44,503 bases of DNA from Holophagales bacterium UBA2201 (lineage in GTDB: Bacteria; Acidobacteriota; Thermoanaerobaculia; UBA2201), in assembly GCA_002327305.1 (NCBI GenBank), contig DCUZ01000099.1, forward strand, positions 112,533 to 157,035, in the 5' to 3' direction. The position numbers and the translations under genes were made by a program. Of the stretch, positions 1 through 8,340 are shown in pieces. How positions within the stretch are numbered: the stretch's first letter is position 1; every line of letters starts with the position of its first letter. Below the pieces are notes generated by a model. It saw only the letters and a program-made list of their open reading frames with translations, did not search any database and was not told the origin of the DNA.

Positions 1-347
1 GTCTCCGGGTCGCGGTAGGGCAGATAGGCGTTCTTGAAGATGTCGCGGAAGAGCGGCGGGATGCCGGGGTTCTCCGGCATCTTGGCGATGGCTTCGGCGT
101 AGAGGTTCAGGGTCTCGTGGCCGCCGAGGCCGGAGCGCATCAGCTTGGCCCAGCCGTAGCGGGCGAATTCCTTGGCAAAGAACTTGCGCTTGCCGCCGAA
201 CTCCTCGCTCTCGGCGTCCATGTCGTCCATGAACTTGTAGATCAGGGCGATGGTGATCTGCTCGACCTGGCTCTTGGGGTCGGGGACTTTGCCGACGAGG
301 ATGTCGCGGGCGGTGTCTATGCGGCGTTTGGTGTCGGTGTCTAACAT
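1..347 (-). CDS. hsdM: Type I restriction-modification methylase subunit HsdM, N-terminal part (cut by window edge)
   Basis: The reverse strand from an ATG at 347 reads open to the window edge for 115 codons, beginning MLDTDTKRRIDTARDILVGK and continuing through FMDDMDAESEEFGGKRKFF to NAYLPYRDPET. This is the helical N-terminal domain of type I N6-adenine methylase subunits; the SAM-binding and NPPF motifs would lie outside the window. A strong ribosome site, AAGGAG, precedes the ATG. It is the third gene of a minus-strand operon after hsdR and a four-helix-bundle gene, with 8 bases between it and the latter. HsdM modifies the recognition sequence together with HsdS. No HsdS is visible, so it presumably lies beyond the left edge. 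The family call is confident from sequence character; completeness of the gene cannot be judged. Confidence 0.85.
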   Translation of the reverse strand, partial: MLDTDTKRRIDTARDILVGKVPDPKSQVEQITIALIYKFMDDMDAESEEFGGKRKFFAKEFARYGWAKLMRSGLGGHETLNLYAEAIAKMPENPGIPPLFRDIFKNAYLPYRDPE

Positions 348-355
348 GAGTCTCC

Positions 356-1027
356 TTAATTCTTGGTGGACCGGGTGGACGCAGGGCGTGATGAGCGTTT
401 CTCGGACCGCACACGGTAAAGGCGCTCTGTGAAGCCCCCCTCGGTTTCAAAGGCTTTTGCCTGTGCGGCAAGTTGGCGGTCGAGGAGGCTGCACGCGACC
501 GCCAGCAGCACCAGCGCGGCGTTGGCGGCAAGCTCGGGGAAGGTGGACGAAGCGGACGCTTTCTCCTGTCCACTCAGTCCACCACGTCCACCAAGTCCAC
601 GCTTTTCACAAAGTCCACCCGGTCCACAGTCGTGCGCTTTCCCCACCCAAAGGGCCACATCATCGGCGGTGGCGCACCTGCGATCAATCAGTTCCTGCCG
701 GCGGGGATCGGCACGCTCCCAGATCGGCAGGCCGCGCTGGCGCAGGAAATCCTCGTAATCGAGCCGCAGCTCTTCCAAGCTGGCCCGCGCGACATTGGTG
801 AGCTTGAGTTCGGTCTTTTTCGAGGTTCCCGAAGCCTGACTCCCTTCGGCGATGTTCTGCACTCCCGACCGCGCCGCCTGGATCATCTGGTCATGGGTAC
901 GACTGCGTTTCTCAACATAATGGTCGCAAAAACGGACCGTGACGTCATAAATCAGCTGTGCCACCTGAAAACTCTTGAGTTTTCGGTAGCCGCCATGCTT
1001 CGGGATCAACGGTTCGTTGGCGGTCAT
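356..1027 (-). CDS. Four-helix-bundle suffix-domain protein inside the type I R-M operon
   Basis: A 223-residue protein of the family that extends the 23S-rRNA-intervening-sequence four-helix-bundle fold. The core (about residues 8-110) has the typical stretches LIYDVTVRFCDHYVEKRSRT, MIQAARSGVQNIAEGSQA and NVARASLEELRLDYEDFLR. The C-terminal segment (about 165-210) has the usual LDRQL and EGGFTER pieces. No catalytic residues are evident and the molecular role is unknown; such proteins are often seen beside restriction and other defence genes. The linker between the two parts (about residues 133-155, Gly-rich here) is encoded by an array of 9-base units, and the last residues STRSTKN come from the same unit, so the gene has been invaded in frame by a repeat. 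It sits 11 bases after hsdR and 8 before hsdM, an arrangement that implies co-expression. Confidence 0.75.
   Translation of the reverse strand: MTANEPLIPKHGGYRKLKSFQVAQLIYDVTVRFCDHYVEKRSRTHDQMIQAARSGVQNIAEGSQASGTSKKTELKLTNVARASLEELRLDYEDFLRQRGLPIWERADPRRQELIDRRCATADDVALWVGKAHDCGPGGLCEKRGLGGRGGLSGQEKASASSTFPELAANAALVLLAVACSLLDRQLAAQAKAFETEGGFTERLYRVRSEKRSSRPASTRSTKN
363..379. repeat. Two 9-base units at the 3' end of the four-helix-bundle gene
   Basis: The minus strand reads GTCCACCCG GTCCACCAA just before the stop codon. It is the same unit as in the larger array at 571-635 and supplies the residues STRSTK at the protein end. Confidence 0.55.
571..635. repeat. Array of degenerate 9-base units (CACCAAGTC type)
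   Basis: The plus strand reads successive nonamers CACTCAGTC, CACCACGTC, CACCAAGTC, CACGCTTTT, CACAAAGTC, CACCCGGTC. Because the unit is three codons long, the array stays in frame through the four-helix-bundle gene and replaces its interdomain linker. Confidence 0.8.
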
Positions 1028-1038
1028 ATCATCCGTTC

Positions 1039-3585
1039 CTATGCGGCGAACTGGTTCAAGGGGACGTAGTCCTTGACGTATTCGGGGATGAGCGCCCGGT
1101 ACTTGGGCGGCACGGCCTTGAAATCGCGGGTGGAAAAGACCGGGTTGGTGGCCAGATCGGTGAAGTCGCGGCTCTCGATGATGTGACGCACCTGATCGCT
1201 GGTGACGTAGGCCTTGAAAAAGGTCTTGATGGCCGGGATGGCTTCGGCCTCTTTGGGCTTGATGTCGGCGACAAACTTGGCGAACTCCTCCTCCAGCAGC
1301 TCGTCCTTGGACTTGAAGCCCGGGATGAGGCCGAAGATCTTCTCCAGGATCTCCCGCAGGGTCAGGCGGCGGTCCACGGCGGCGGCTTTGCGCAGCTTGT
1401 CCAGGTTGTAGTATTCCTCGGGCTTGTCGAAGACCTCGCGGTTGACGTAATCAATGACACGGTCCCACTGCCCGGCCTCGACGGCCTTGGCGATGGTCTC
1501 GTTCCCGCGCACCGTGTCCTCGAATTTCTCGAAGAACATGCGGTCAATCTTCATCCCCTCGTAACCGATGGTCTCTTCCCTGAGTGAGGCAAGAATGTCC
1601 GCGCCCAGGTGCTCGTAGGCGCCGCCGAGCACCACCGGCCCTTCACCTCCCTCTCCCCCGCGCCCCTTGCCCTGGGGGCGGGGGAGCTTCAACACTTCGT
1701 CGTAGTTGAACTCCTCCTCGAAGTATTCGCAGTTGGCGAAGAAATCGAAGAGCTTGAAGGCTTTCTTCTTCGGTTCCTTCACGCCGGCTTTGAGGCCGTC
1801 ATCAAAAAGCTGTTCGAGGAAATCGTGTTTGCGCGTGCCGCGCCCCTTGATCTGGATGAAGTCGGTCGGTGAGAAAATCGGCCGAAACAGACCGAGATTG
1901 AGGATATCGGTGCAATCGTAGCCGGTGGTCATCATGCCGACCGTCACGCATACGCGGGCCTTGCTGGTCTTGTATGCGGGCAGGAAGTTGGCCGAACCGA
2001 GCAGATTGTTGTTGGCGAAGTTGATGGTGAACAGTTGGGCGTCGGGAATCTGCGAGGTGACTTGCACGGCGAAGTCGGAGTGGTATTTGCCGGGGAACAT
2101 GCGGTCGGCCATCCGGTTGAGGATCTGCGCCAGCTTGGCTGCGTGGTTCTGGCTGACGGCAAAGATGATCGTCTTGCCGATCTCCCCGCTGACCGGGTCG
2201 CGCAGGGCGTGTTCCAGAAACGTCTTGCACAGGAGCTGGTTGGTGGCGTCCGCGAAGAAACGCCTCTCGAACTCACGCTGTTTGAAGGCCTCCTGCCGGT
2301 CTTCACCGGCATCGTCGGTGAACGAGACGACGAAGCCCTCTTCGGAGAGCAGTTCGGTGGTGATCTCGGTGCGGGCATCCACCACCGTGGGGTTGATCAG
2401 GTAGCCTTCCTTGACGCCGTCGAGAAGCGAGTACCGATAGGTGGGCTGGCTGTTCTCGCAGCCGAAGGTGCGGTAGGTGTCCAGCAACAGGCGGCGTTCG
2501 GCCTCGCGCGGGTCGCGGGTGGATGGGTTGGTTTTGTCGAACCGCCTGAGGTAGTCGCGGGGCGTGGCGGTGAGGCCGAGCTTGTAACCGATGAAGTAGT
2601 CGAAAACGGCGCGGGCGTTGCCGCCGATGGATCGGTGGGCTTCGTCGGAGATGACCAGATCGAAATCGGTGGGCGAGAAGAGCCGCTGGTACTTGTTGTT
2701 GAAGAGCAGCGACTGCACGGTGGTGACGACGATTTCCGCCCGCCGCCAGTCGTCACGGTTCTCCTTGTAGATCACCGTCTTGAAATCGGCGGACAGCAAC
2801 GCCTTAAAGGCCTTCCTGGCCTGATCCTCCAGTTCGAGACGATCCACCAGGAACAGCACGCGCCGGGCATTGCCGGAACGGAGGAAAAGCTTGATGACGG
2901 CGGCGGCGGTGATGGTCTTGCCGGTGCCGGTGGCCATCTCGAAAAGGAAGCGGTCCTTTCCATCCTTTACGGCCTGTTGCAGGGCGCGGATGGCTTTCAA
3001 CTGAAACGGATATAAAAAACGCAGTTTGTTGGCCAGGATGTAGCCGGGACGCTCCGACTCGTTCCGCCACGCCGCTTCGGATTGATAGTTCGGACGCTGG
3101 GTCAGCGCAATGTAGTCATCGCCAATCTGAACCTCGACCAGACGCTGGGGGTCGGGTTCGGGCATGTCTTGCTTATAGCCGATCACCGAGTCGGGCGTAG
3201 GGAAGGACGTGATGATGTAGGGGTTGCCGCGTTCCAAATCCCAGAAGTAATGCAGATTGCCGTTGGAGAGGATGACGAAACGGCAGTTCTGGGACTTGGC
3301 GTACTTGCGGGCCTGCTCCTTGCCGACGAGCGGGGTCTTGTCCTCGGACTTGGCCTCCAGGACGATGAGCGGGAAGCCTTTGGTGTCGAGGAGCAGGAAA
3401 TCAATGAAGCCCTTGCTTGTCTTCTCGAAATTCTCGCCCAGCGCGTCAAGGTCGGTTGCCTTGATCGTGATGCTGGGTTCGAGCCGAATGTTTGCGGGTG
3501 CGTTGCCATCCGGGAAAAAGCGCCAGCCTGCCGCTTCGAGCAGCTTGTTGATCTTGATCCGGGCCGTGGCTTCCTTATCGGGCAT
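1039..3585 (-). CDS. hsdR: Type I restriction enzyme, HsdR restriction/translocase subunit
   Basis: An 848-residue protein from the ATG at 3585, which has purine-rich AGGAACCGGA upstream; a TTG at 3615 would add ten residues. The N-terminal nuclease domain has the PD-(D/E)xK pattern GFIDFLLLD followed by VLEAK. The SF2 helicase core follows: Walker A MATGTGKT, box DEAH, LGLTATP, and motif VI GRGTR. The C-terminal region resembles the EcoEI-type HsdR tail (KLFDFFANCEYFEEEFNYDE). HsdR translocates unmodified DNA and cleaves it as part of the HsdR2M2S complex. Just after the EcoEI-like tail begins, residues LPRPQGKGRGGEGGEGPVVL are encoded by a GC-rich palindromic repeat and look like an in-frame insertion. 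It is the first gene of the R-M operon; base composition is less GC-rich than the neighbouring genes, compatible with acquisition. Confidence 0.92.
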   Translation of the reverse strand: MPDKEATARIKINKLLEAAGWRFFPDGNAPANIRLEPSITIKATDLDALGENFEKTSKGFIDFLLLDTKGFPLIVLEAKSEDKTPLVGKEQARKYAKSQNCRFVILSNGNLHYFWDLERGNPYIITSFPTPDSVIGYKQDMPEPDPQRLVEVQIGDDYIALTQRPNYQSEAAWRNESERPGYILANKLRFLYPFQLKAIRALQQAVKDGKDRFLFEMATGTGKTITAAAVIKLFLRSGNARRVLFLVDRLELEDQARKAFKALLSADFKTVIYKENRDDWRRAEIVVTTVQSLLFNNKYQRLFSPTDFDLVISDEAHRSIGGNARAVFDYFIGYKLGLTATPRDYLRRFDKTNPSTRDPREAERRLLLDTYRTFGCENSQPTYRYSLLDGVKEGYLINPTVVDARTEITTELLSEEGFVVSFTDDAGEDRQEAFKQREFERRFFADATNQLLCKTFLEHALRDPVSGEIGKTIIFAVSQNHAAKLAQILNRMADRMFPGKYHSDFAVQVTSQIPDAQLFTINFANNNLLGSANFLPAYKTSKARVCVTVGMMTTGYDCTDILNLGLFRPIFSPTDFIQIKGRGTRKHDFLEQLFDDGLKAGVKEPKKKAFKLFDFFANCEYFEEEFNYDEVLKLPRPQGKGRGGEGGEGPVVLGGAYEHLGADILASLREETIGYEGMKIDRMFFEKFEDTVRGNETIAKAVEAGQWDRVIDYVNREVFDKPEEYYNLDKLRKAAAVDRRLTLREILEKIFGLIPGFKSKDELLEEEFAKFVADIKPKEAEAIPAIKTFFKAYVTSDQVRHIIESRDFTDLATNPVFSTRDFKAVPPKYRALIPEYVKDYVPLNQFAA
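1653..1686. repeat. GC-rich palindromic element inserted in frame in hsdR
   Basis: CTCCCCCGCGCCCC pairs with GGGG-GCGGGGGAG around the loop TTGCCCT, and the flanks on the left are CACCTCCCTC. This type of palindrome is normally intergenic in many bacteria, but here it is translated as part of HsdR, giving a Pro/Gly/Arg-rich linker between conserved blocks. Confidence 0.6.
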
Positions 3586-3629
3586 TCCGGTTCCTGTTCC
3601 AGCGATGGTGGTCAAGCGGCATAACTATT

Positions 3630-3635
3630 ATTCTA
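3630..3635 (-). promoter_or_regulatory. Possible -10 box of the hsdR operon
   Basis: TAGAAT on the minus strand, about 45 bases before the chosen hsdR ATG, within an AT-rich stretch. A TTGTTC lies 18 bases further upstream and matches a -35 box only weakly. Confidence 0.35.
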
Positions 3636-3711
3636 CACCGTACTGAAAAAATTGAACAATAGTCATGGGTCAAGGTTGTCTTAACCAATGGCATCAAATC
3701 AAGTAGGATCT

Positions 3712-3740
3712 TTCACTGACTTCACGAGGTGGACTATACT
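3712..3740 (+). promoter_or_regulatory. Promoter of the RecB-type nuclease gene, probably leaderless
   Basis: TTCACT (3712-3717), 17-base spacer, TATACT (3735-3740). The ATG at 3747 lies 6 bases after the -10 box, where transcription would start, and no Shine-Dalgarno sequence is present. Confidence 0.55.
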
Positions 3741-3746
3741 GTCCCG

Positions 3747-4727
3747 ATGCCCATCAGGCGGGAATTCCATCTCACCGACGGCGCGACGCGGAGCGGATGT
3801 CCGGGATGCGCCGACTGCCCGGGCGCGTGCGCCGGGATCTCCGTCGGCGGGGCGGAGGACCTGATCGCCGAACTGGAGCTGCATCTGGGTGTGCCGGATC
3901 GCGGCGATTCGATGGCCGACAGGACGAAGCGCCTCCTTGGCCGTATGAAGATGAGAGGAGATCCAATTTTCAAGGGCATCCATCTTGCCGCCGGGCGGAA
4001 GATGCATCCGCCCATTGTCCGGCATCTGCTGGCGGGGCTTGAATCATCCGGCACCAGGGTCGTTTCCAGTCCCCGACCATGGGACGCAGCACCCGTGGCG
4101 GTTTCCCCGCCGTCCCGGAATGACGGACGGTACGGCGGATCTCGGTTGTGCATCGCAAAGTTATTTGAACTGGGGCCGCGCCTGAGGTTGCTCAACCCAT
4201 TCAGAGAGGATGATCCGGCTCTCGGCAAAGCCCTCCACGCCTTTTTCGCGGCGATTGACCTTTCGTCACCCCCTTCGGCATCGCTGGTCCTGGCGCACAG
4301 TCTTCTCGATGCTTACGGGGTCGAACACATCGCAAGCCCGGAATCGTTGGTGGAAGCGGCCCAACGCCTGCACGGCCTGATTCAACGGCAATGGCCGGAA
4401 TCGGAGATCTGGAGGGAACTGCCCCTGCGGATGCGGAGCGGCGGACCGATCCTACAGGGGATTGCCGACATGATCGTCGCCTCGCCCAATGGTTTCCATT
4501 TGATCGAACACAAAACCTTTCCCGGCCGAAAGGACCTATGTATGAAACGGGCCGTCGCCGCGGGACCCCAGCTCCTGGCCTATGCTGAAATCCTGGTGCG
4601 CGTCACGGGCAAACCCTGCCGGACCCTGTATGTCCATTTTCCGTTTCCGGGGATCATTGTGAAACTCAAACAGCCGGATGGCCGGGATTCGTGGAGCGAG
4701 GTGCGAGGTGCGTGGGGCGTGGGGTGA
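3747..4727 (+). CDS. Stand-alone RecB/AddA-type PD-(D/E)xK nuclease with an N-terminal cysteine cluster
   Basis: A 326-residue protein counted from ATG 3747; an in-frame GTG at 3729 exists but lies before the -10 box. The C-terminal half has every motif of the RecB nuclease family: GKALHAFF (His164), GIADMI (Asp241), LIEHK (Glu254, Lys256) and QLLAY (Gln275, Tyr279). It resembles the C-terminal exonuclease of AddA, but no helicase portion is present. The N-terminus has four cysteines in CPGCADCPGAC spacing (Cys18, 21, 24, 28), which could hold a metal or iron-sulfur cluster; that is inference. The last residues (SEVRGAWGVG) and the stop codon are encoded by a heptamer array. It is divergent from the R-M operon, so a defence or DNA-repair role is plausible. 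It could be a decayed addA fragment, but the intact motif set argues for an active nuclease. Confidence 0.6.
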   Translation: MPIRREFHLTDGATRSGCPGCADCPGACAGISVGGAEDLIAELELHLGVPDRGDSMADRTKRLLGRMKMRGDPIFKGIHLAAGRKMHPPIVRHLLAGLESSGTRVVSSPRPWDAAPVAVSPPSRNDGRYGGSRLCIAKLFELGPRLRLLNPFREDDPALGKALHAFFAAIDLSSPPSASLVLAHSLLDAYGVEHIASPESLVEAAQRLHGLIQRQWPESEIWRELPLRMRSGGPILQGIADMIVASPNGFHLIEHKTFPGRKDLCMKRAVAAGPQLLAYAEILVRVTGKPCRTLYVHFPFPGIIVKLKQPDGRDSWSEVRGAWGVG

Positions 4728-4738
4728 GGGGCGCAAGG
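4693..4738. repeat. Degenerate heptamer array at the 3' end of the nuclease gene
   Basis: Successive 7-base units GTGGAGC, GAGGTGC, GAGGTGC, GTGGGGC, GTGGGGT, GAGGGGC. The TGA stop of the nuclease lies inside the array, so the last codons are repeat-derived. Confidence 0.65.
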
Positions 4739-4856
4739 AACAAAGAACGACGGACCATACGTCCTTTCCATCGTTTCGACTATGAATAAATAATGAAATG
4801 CGATAAAATCAGCCATTGTTAAAATAATAATATCCCATACGACAGAGGAGGGCATC

Positions 4857-7580
4857 ATGGCCACCAACGACGCATTCGGCACCTTCAAGACCTTCGAGAC
4901 GCCGGGAGGCCGGTTCCACTACGCCGACTTGGGAGGGCTGGAAAAGAAGGGGCTGGGGAGCATAAGCCGCCTGCCCTACTCCATCCGGGTCCTCCTGGAA
5001 AGCGTCCTGCGCAACGTGGACGGCTACCAGGTCAAGGAGGCCGACGTGGCCGCCCTGGCCGCGTGGAAGCCCCGCCCCGGTGAGGTGGGCGTCCCCTTCA
5101 AAGTGGCCCGCGTCATCCTGCAGGACTTCACCGGCGTTCCGCTGGTGGTGGACCTGGCCGCCATGCGGGAGGCGGTGAAGCGGTGGGGCGGCGACCCGGC
5201 GAAGATCAACCCCCACATCCCCTGCGACCTCGTCATCGACCACTCCGTCCAGATCGATTTCTTCGGCACCGCCTACGCCTTTGGCAAGAATGTGGAAATG
5301 GAGTACCAGCGCAACGGCGAGCGGTACGCCCTCCTCAAGTGGGCCCAGAAATCGCTCGACAACTTCCGCGTCGTCCCCCCCGGCACCGGCATCGTCCACC
5401 AGGTGAACCTGGAGTGCCTGGCCCGGGTGGTGATGACGAAGGAGGACAACGGCGCCACCTGGGCCTTCCCCGACACCCTCCTGGGGACCGATTCCCACAC
5501 CACCATGATCAACGGCCTGGGGGTCCTGGGTTGGGGCGTGGGCGGCATCGAGGCCGAGGCGGTCATGCTGGGCCAGCCCTACGCCATGCTGGCCCCCGAG
5601 GTGGTGGGGATGAAGCTCTTCGGCACCCTGCGCGAGGGGGTGACCGCCACCGACCTGGTCCTCACCGTCACGCAGATCCTGCGCCGCCACGGCGTGGTGG
5701 GGAAGTTCGTGGAGTTCTTCGGCCCCGGCCTGGAGGTCCTTTCCCTGGCCGACCGCGCCACCCTGGCCAACATGGCCCCCGAATACGGCGCCACCTGCGG
5801 TTTCTTCCCGGTGGACGGCGAAACGCTGGCCTATCTCCGGATGACGGGGCGCGACGAGGCCGCCGCCCTGACCGAGGCCTACTGCAAGGCCAACCACCTT
5901 TTCCTGGCCCCGGGCGCGCCCGACCCGGAGTACACCGACACCATCCCCCTCGACCTGGGGTCGGTGGAGCCCTCCATGGCCGGCCCGCGCCGCCCGCAGG
6001 ACCGCGTCCCGCTCGCGCAGGCGGGTCCCAAGTTCTTCGAGTTCCTGGGCAAGCCGCACGAGCAGAGGAAGCGGGTCACCGACCTCGACCCCATGGCCTC
6101 CGAGGGGGGGAGCGTCAAGGCGGAGCCGGGGTCCCGGGCCCCGATGGACGAATGCGCCCTCGATGCCGTCCGCGACGGCGCCGTGGTCATCGCCTCCATC
6201 ACCTCCTGCACCAACACCTCCAATCCCGCGGTGATGATGGCCGCGGGGCTGGTGGCCAAAAAGGCGGTGGAGGCGGGGCTGAAGGTCAAACCCTGGGTCA
6301 AGACCTCCCTGGCCCCGGGCTCCAAGGCCGTGACACAATACCTCGGGGCCGCCGGCCTTCTCCCCTACCTGGAGGCCCTCAACTTCCATCTGGTGGGCTA
6401 CGGGTGCGCCACCTGCATCGGGAACTCGGGCCCCCTCTCGGCGGAACTCGTCAAGCGGATCAAGGACGAGGGGATCGGCACCGTGGCCGTCCTCTCCGGG
6501 AACCGCAACTTCGAGGGGCGCATCAACCCCCATGTCAAGGCCTCCTACCTGGCCTCCCCGCCGCTGGTGGTGGCCTACGCCCTGGCCGGCACCATTGATT
6601 TCGATCCGGCCGCCGATCCGCTGGGGATCGATCCCAACGGAAAGCCGGTCTTCCTCAAGGACCTCTGGCCCACCAGCGCCGAGGTGCGCGAGGCGGTGGG
6701 GGCCTTCGTCCGCTCCAGGGACTTCCGGGCCTCTTACAAGGGGGTGTTCAAGGGGGACGAGCACTGGCGGAAACTTAAGGCCCCCGGCGGCGTCCTCTTC
6801 AAGTGGGACCGCCGCTCCACCTATGTCCAGGAGCCCCCGTTCTTCGAGGGGGGGCCCGCGGCGCCGGCCGACATCGTGGGCGCGGCGGCGCTGGCCCTCT
6901 TCGGCGACTCCATCACCACCGACCACATCTCCCCGGCCGGCACCATTCAGCCGGAAAGCCCCGCCGGGAAGTTCCTCATCGGCCACGGCATCCCCCCCAG
7001 GGACTTCAACTCCTACGGCTCCCGGCGCGGCAACCACGAAGTGCTCATGCGCGGCACCTTCGCCAACATCCGCATCCGCAACCGTCTGCTCGGGGAGGAG
7101 GTGGGGCCGCTCACCCTCAAGTTCCCCGAGGGCAAGAAGATGTACTTCTGGGACGCCGCCGAGGCCTACCGGGCCGAGGGGACCCCCCTCGTCATCGTGG
7201 CGGGGAAGGAGTACGGCACCGGCTCGTCACGCGACTGGGCCGCCAAGGGGACCTTCCTGCAGGGGGTCCGGGCCGTCATCGCGGAATCGTTCGAGCGCAT
7301 CCACCGTTCCAACCTCATCGGCATGGGGATCCTCCCCCTCCAGTTCAAGTCCGGCGAAAGCATCGATGCGCTGGGGCTGACGGGGCGCGAACGGTTCGAC
7401 ATCGCCGGCATCGCCGGGGGGCTCAGGCCGGGCAAGACCCTCCAGGTCACCGCCCGGAAGGAGGACGGGACCGCGGTCCAATTCGAGGTGGTTGCCCGGC
7501 TCGATTCCCCCATGGAGGTGGATTGCTACGCCAACGGCGGCATCTTCAACACCGTCCTCAAGCCCTTCATGAAGGGCTGA
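4857..7580 (+). CDS. acnA: Aconitate hydratase, AcnA type
   Basis: A 907-residue enzyme, the usual length of the AcnA/IRP1-like family, that interconverts citrate and isocitrate in the TCA cycle in the cytoplasm. The [4Fe-4S] ligands are visible: Cys451 in SITSCTNTSNP, and Cys517 and Cys520 in GYGCATCIGNSG. Substrate-binding stretches GTDSHTTMINGLGVLGWGVG (about residue 210) and GSSRDWAAKGT in the C-terminal swivel domain are intact. The start follows GAGGAGGGCATC, a good ribosome site. The preceding DNA (4770-4840) is AT-rich, with several TAAAAT/TAATAT candidates for a -10 box but no clear single promoter. A DUF1579 gene follows 21 bases later, probably in the same transcript. The strong open antisense frames in this region are shadows of the GC-rich coding strand. 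Confidence 0.96.
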   Translation: MATNDAFGTFKTFETPGGRFHYADLGGLEKKGLGSISRLPYSIRVLLESVLRNVDGYQVKEADVAALAAWKPRPGEVGVPFKVARVILQDFTGVPLVVDLAAMREAVKRWGGDPAKINPHIPCDLVIDHSVQIDFFGTAYAFGKNVEMEYQRNGERYALLKWAQKSLDNFRVVPPGTGIVHQVNLECLARVVMTKEDNGATWAFPDTLLGTDSHTTMINGLGVLGWGVGGIEAEAVMLGQPYAMLAPEVVGMKLFGTLREGVTATDLVLTVTQILRRHGVVGKFVEFFGPGLEVLSLADRATLANMAPEYGATCGFFPVDGETLAYLRMTGRDEAAALTEAYCKANHLFLAPGAPDPEYTDTIPLDLGSVEPSMAGPRRPQDRVPLAQAGPKFFEFLGKPHEQRKRVTDLDPMASEGGSVKAEPGSRAPMDECALDAVRDGAVVIASITSCTNTSNPAVMMAAGLVAKKAVEAGLKVKPWVKTSLAPGSKAVTQYLGAAGLLPYLEALNFHLVGYGCATCIGNSGPLSAELVKRIKDEGIGTVAVLSGNRNFEGRINPHVKASYLASPPLVVAYALAGTIDFDPAADPLGIDPNGKPVFLKDLWPTSAEVREAVGAFVRSRDFRASYKGVFKGDEHWRKLKAPGGVLFKWDRRSTYVQEPPFFEGGPAAPADIVGAAALALFGDSITTDHISPAGTIQPESPAGKFLIGHGIPPRDFNSYGSRRGNHEVLMRGTFANIRIRNRLLGEEVGPLTLKFPEGKKMYFWDAAEAYRAEGTPLVIVAGKEYGTGSSRDWAAKGTFLQGVRAVIAESFERIHRSNLIGMGILPLQFKSGESIDALGLTGRERFDIAGIAGGLRPGKTLQVTARKEDGTAVQFEVVARLDSPMEVDCYANGGIFNTVLKPFMKG

Positions 7581-7601
7581 GCACTTGGCAAGGAGGTCCA
7601 T

Positions 7602-8198
7602 ATGAAACGGTATCTGATGCTCGTTCTCGTTCTTCTCCTCGCCGGCATGTCCGTCGCGCAGGAGAAAGCCGCGGCGGAGCCCGCCCCACCCCCCGATCCG
7701 GCGATGGAGGCCTGGGTCAAGGCCGGCCTCCCCGGCGAGGCGCACAAACTGATGGCGAAGCACGTCGGGGAGTGGAACGCCGAGGTCAAGCTCTGGATGG
7801 CTCCCGGCGCCGAGCCCATGGTCTCGAAGGGAAGGGGGACCAATACCCTCATTTTCGGGGGACGATACCTGGAGAGCCGGTTCAAGAGCGAATTCATGGG
7901 GGAGACCTTCGAGGGGATCGGCTACATGGGGTACGACAATGTCCGGAAAAGGTTCGTCAATTTCTGGATCGACAGCTCCTCCACCTGGTTCATGCTCTCC
8001 GAAGGCACGGCCGACAGGGACGGAAAGACCTGGCGCTCTTCCGGCGAGGTCTCCGATCCCATGACGGGGAAGATGAAGCCCTACCATGATGAAACCGTGT
8101 TCGAAAGCGCCGACCGCGTCGTCTCCCGGTCCTTCGAGAAGGGGCCCGACGGCAAGGAATTCGTTTCCATGGAGATCGCCTACACCCGGGTCAAGTAG
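7602..8198 (+). CDS. Secreted DUF1579-family protein
   Basis: A 198-residue protein with a clear signal peptide (MKRYLMLVLVLLLAGMSVAQ, cleavage expected near AQ-EK) and a Pro/Ala-rich junction, followed by the DUF1579 pattern: LMAKHVGEWNAEVKLW, GGRYLESRFKSEFMGETFEG, YMGYDNVRKRFVNFWIDS, then a beta-rich tail. DUF1579 proteins are small beta-structured proteins common in Acidobacteriota, Planctomycetota and Bacteroidota; their biochemical role is unknown. A perfect AAGGAGGT ribosome site precedes the ATG. It lies 21 bases after acnA, and no promoter is evident between them, so the two may be co-transcribed. Nothing in the protein suggests a role in the TCA cycle. Confidence 0.85.
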   Translation: MKRYLMLVLVLLLAGMSVAQEKAAAEPAPPPDPAMEAWVKAGLPGEAHKLMAKHVGEWNAEVKLWMAPGAEPMVSKGRGTNTLIFGGRYLESRFKSEFMGETFEGIGYMGYDNVRKRFVNFWIDSSSTWFMLSEGTADRDGKTWRSSGEVSDPMTGKMKPYHDETVFESADRVVSRSFEKGPDGKEFVSMEIAYTRVK

Positions 8199-8277
8199 GC
8201 CCGTTCACCTCCCGCCCCTTCGGCCGGGGGCGCTTGGCTGATCGCGTTGCCCGACCCTCTCCTGCGGCGCCTTCGCA

Positions 8278-8307
8278 TTGACGGGGCGAGGGGGTTGGGC
8301 CTACAAT
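8278..8307 (+). promoter_or_regulatory. Promoter before the small secreted ORF
   Basis: TTGACG (8278-8283), 18-base spacer, TACAAT (8302-8307). This is a near-consensus sigma70 pair and gives a leader of about 27 bases to the ATG at 8341. Confidence 0.55.
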
Positions 8308-8340
8308 GGCATCGGACAAGGTCCTCAAGGGGGAAGATCA

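Noticed and set aside
1..3735. HsdS specificity gene in the R-M operon
   Set aside because: No target-recognition-domain sequence is seen; the middle gene is a four-helix-bundle protein and HsdS, if present, lies outside the window.
4809..7037. 742-codon minus-strand open frame opposite aconitase
   Set aside because: The plus strand encodes an intact aconitase; the antisense frame is a by-product of GC-rich third positions and has no recognisable domain.
8199..8240. Rho-independent terminator after the DUF1579 gene
   Set aside because: GCCCC-TTCGGCC-GGGGGC forms a hairpin, but no T run follows, so termination is not supported.
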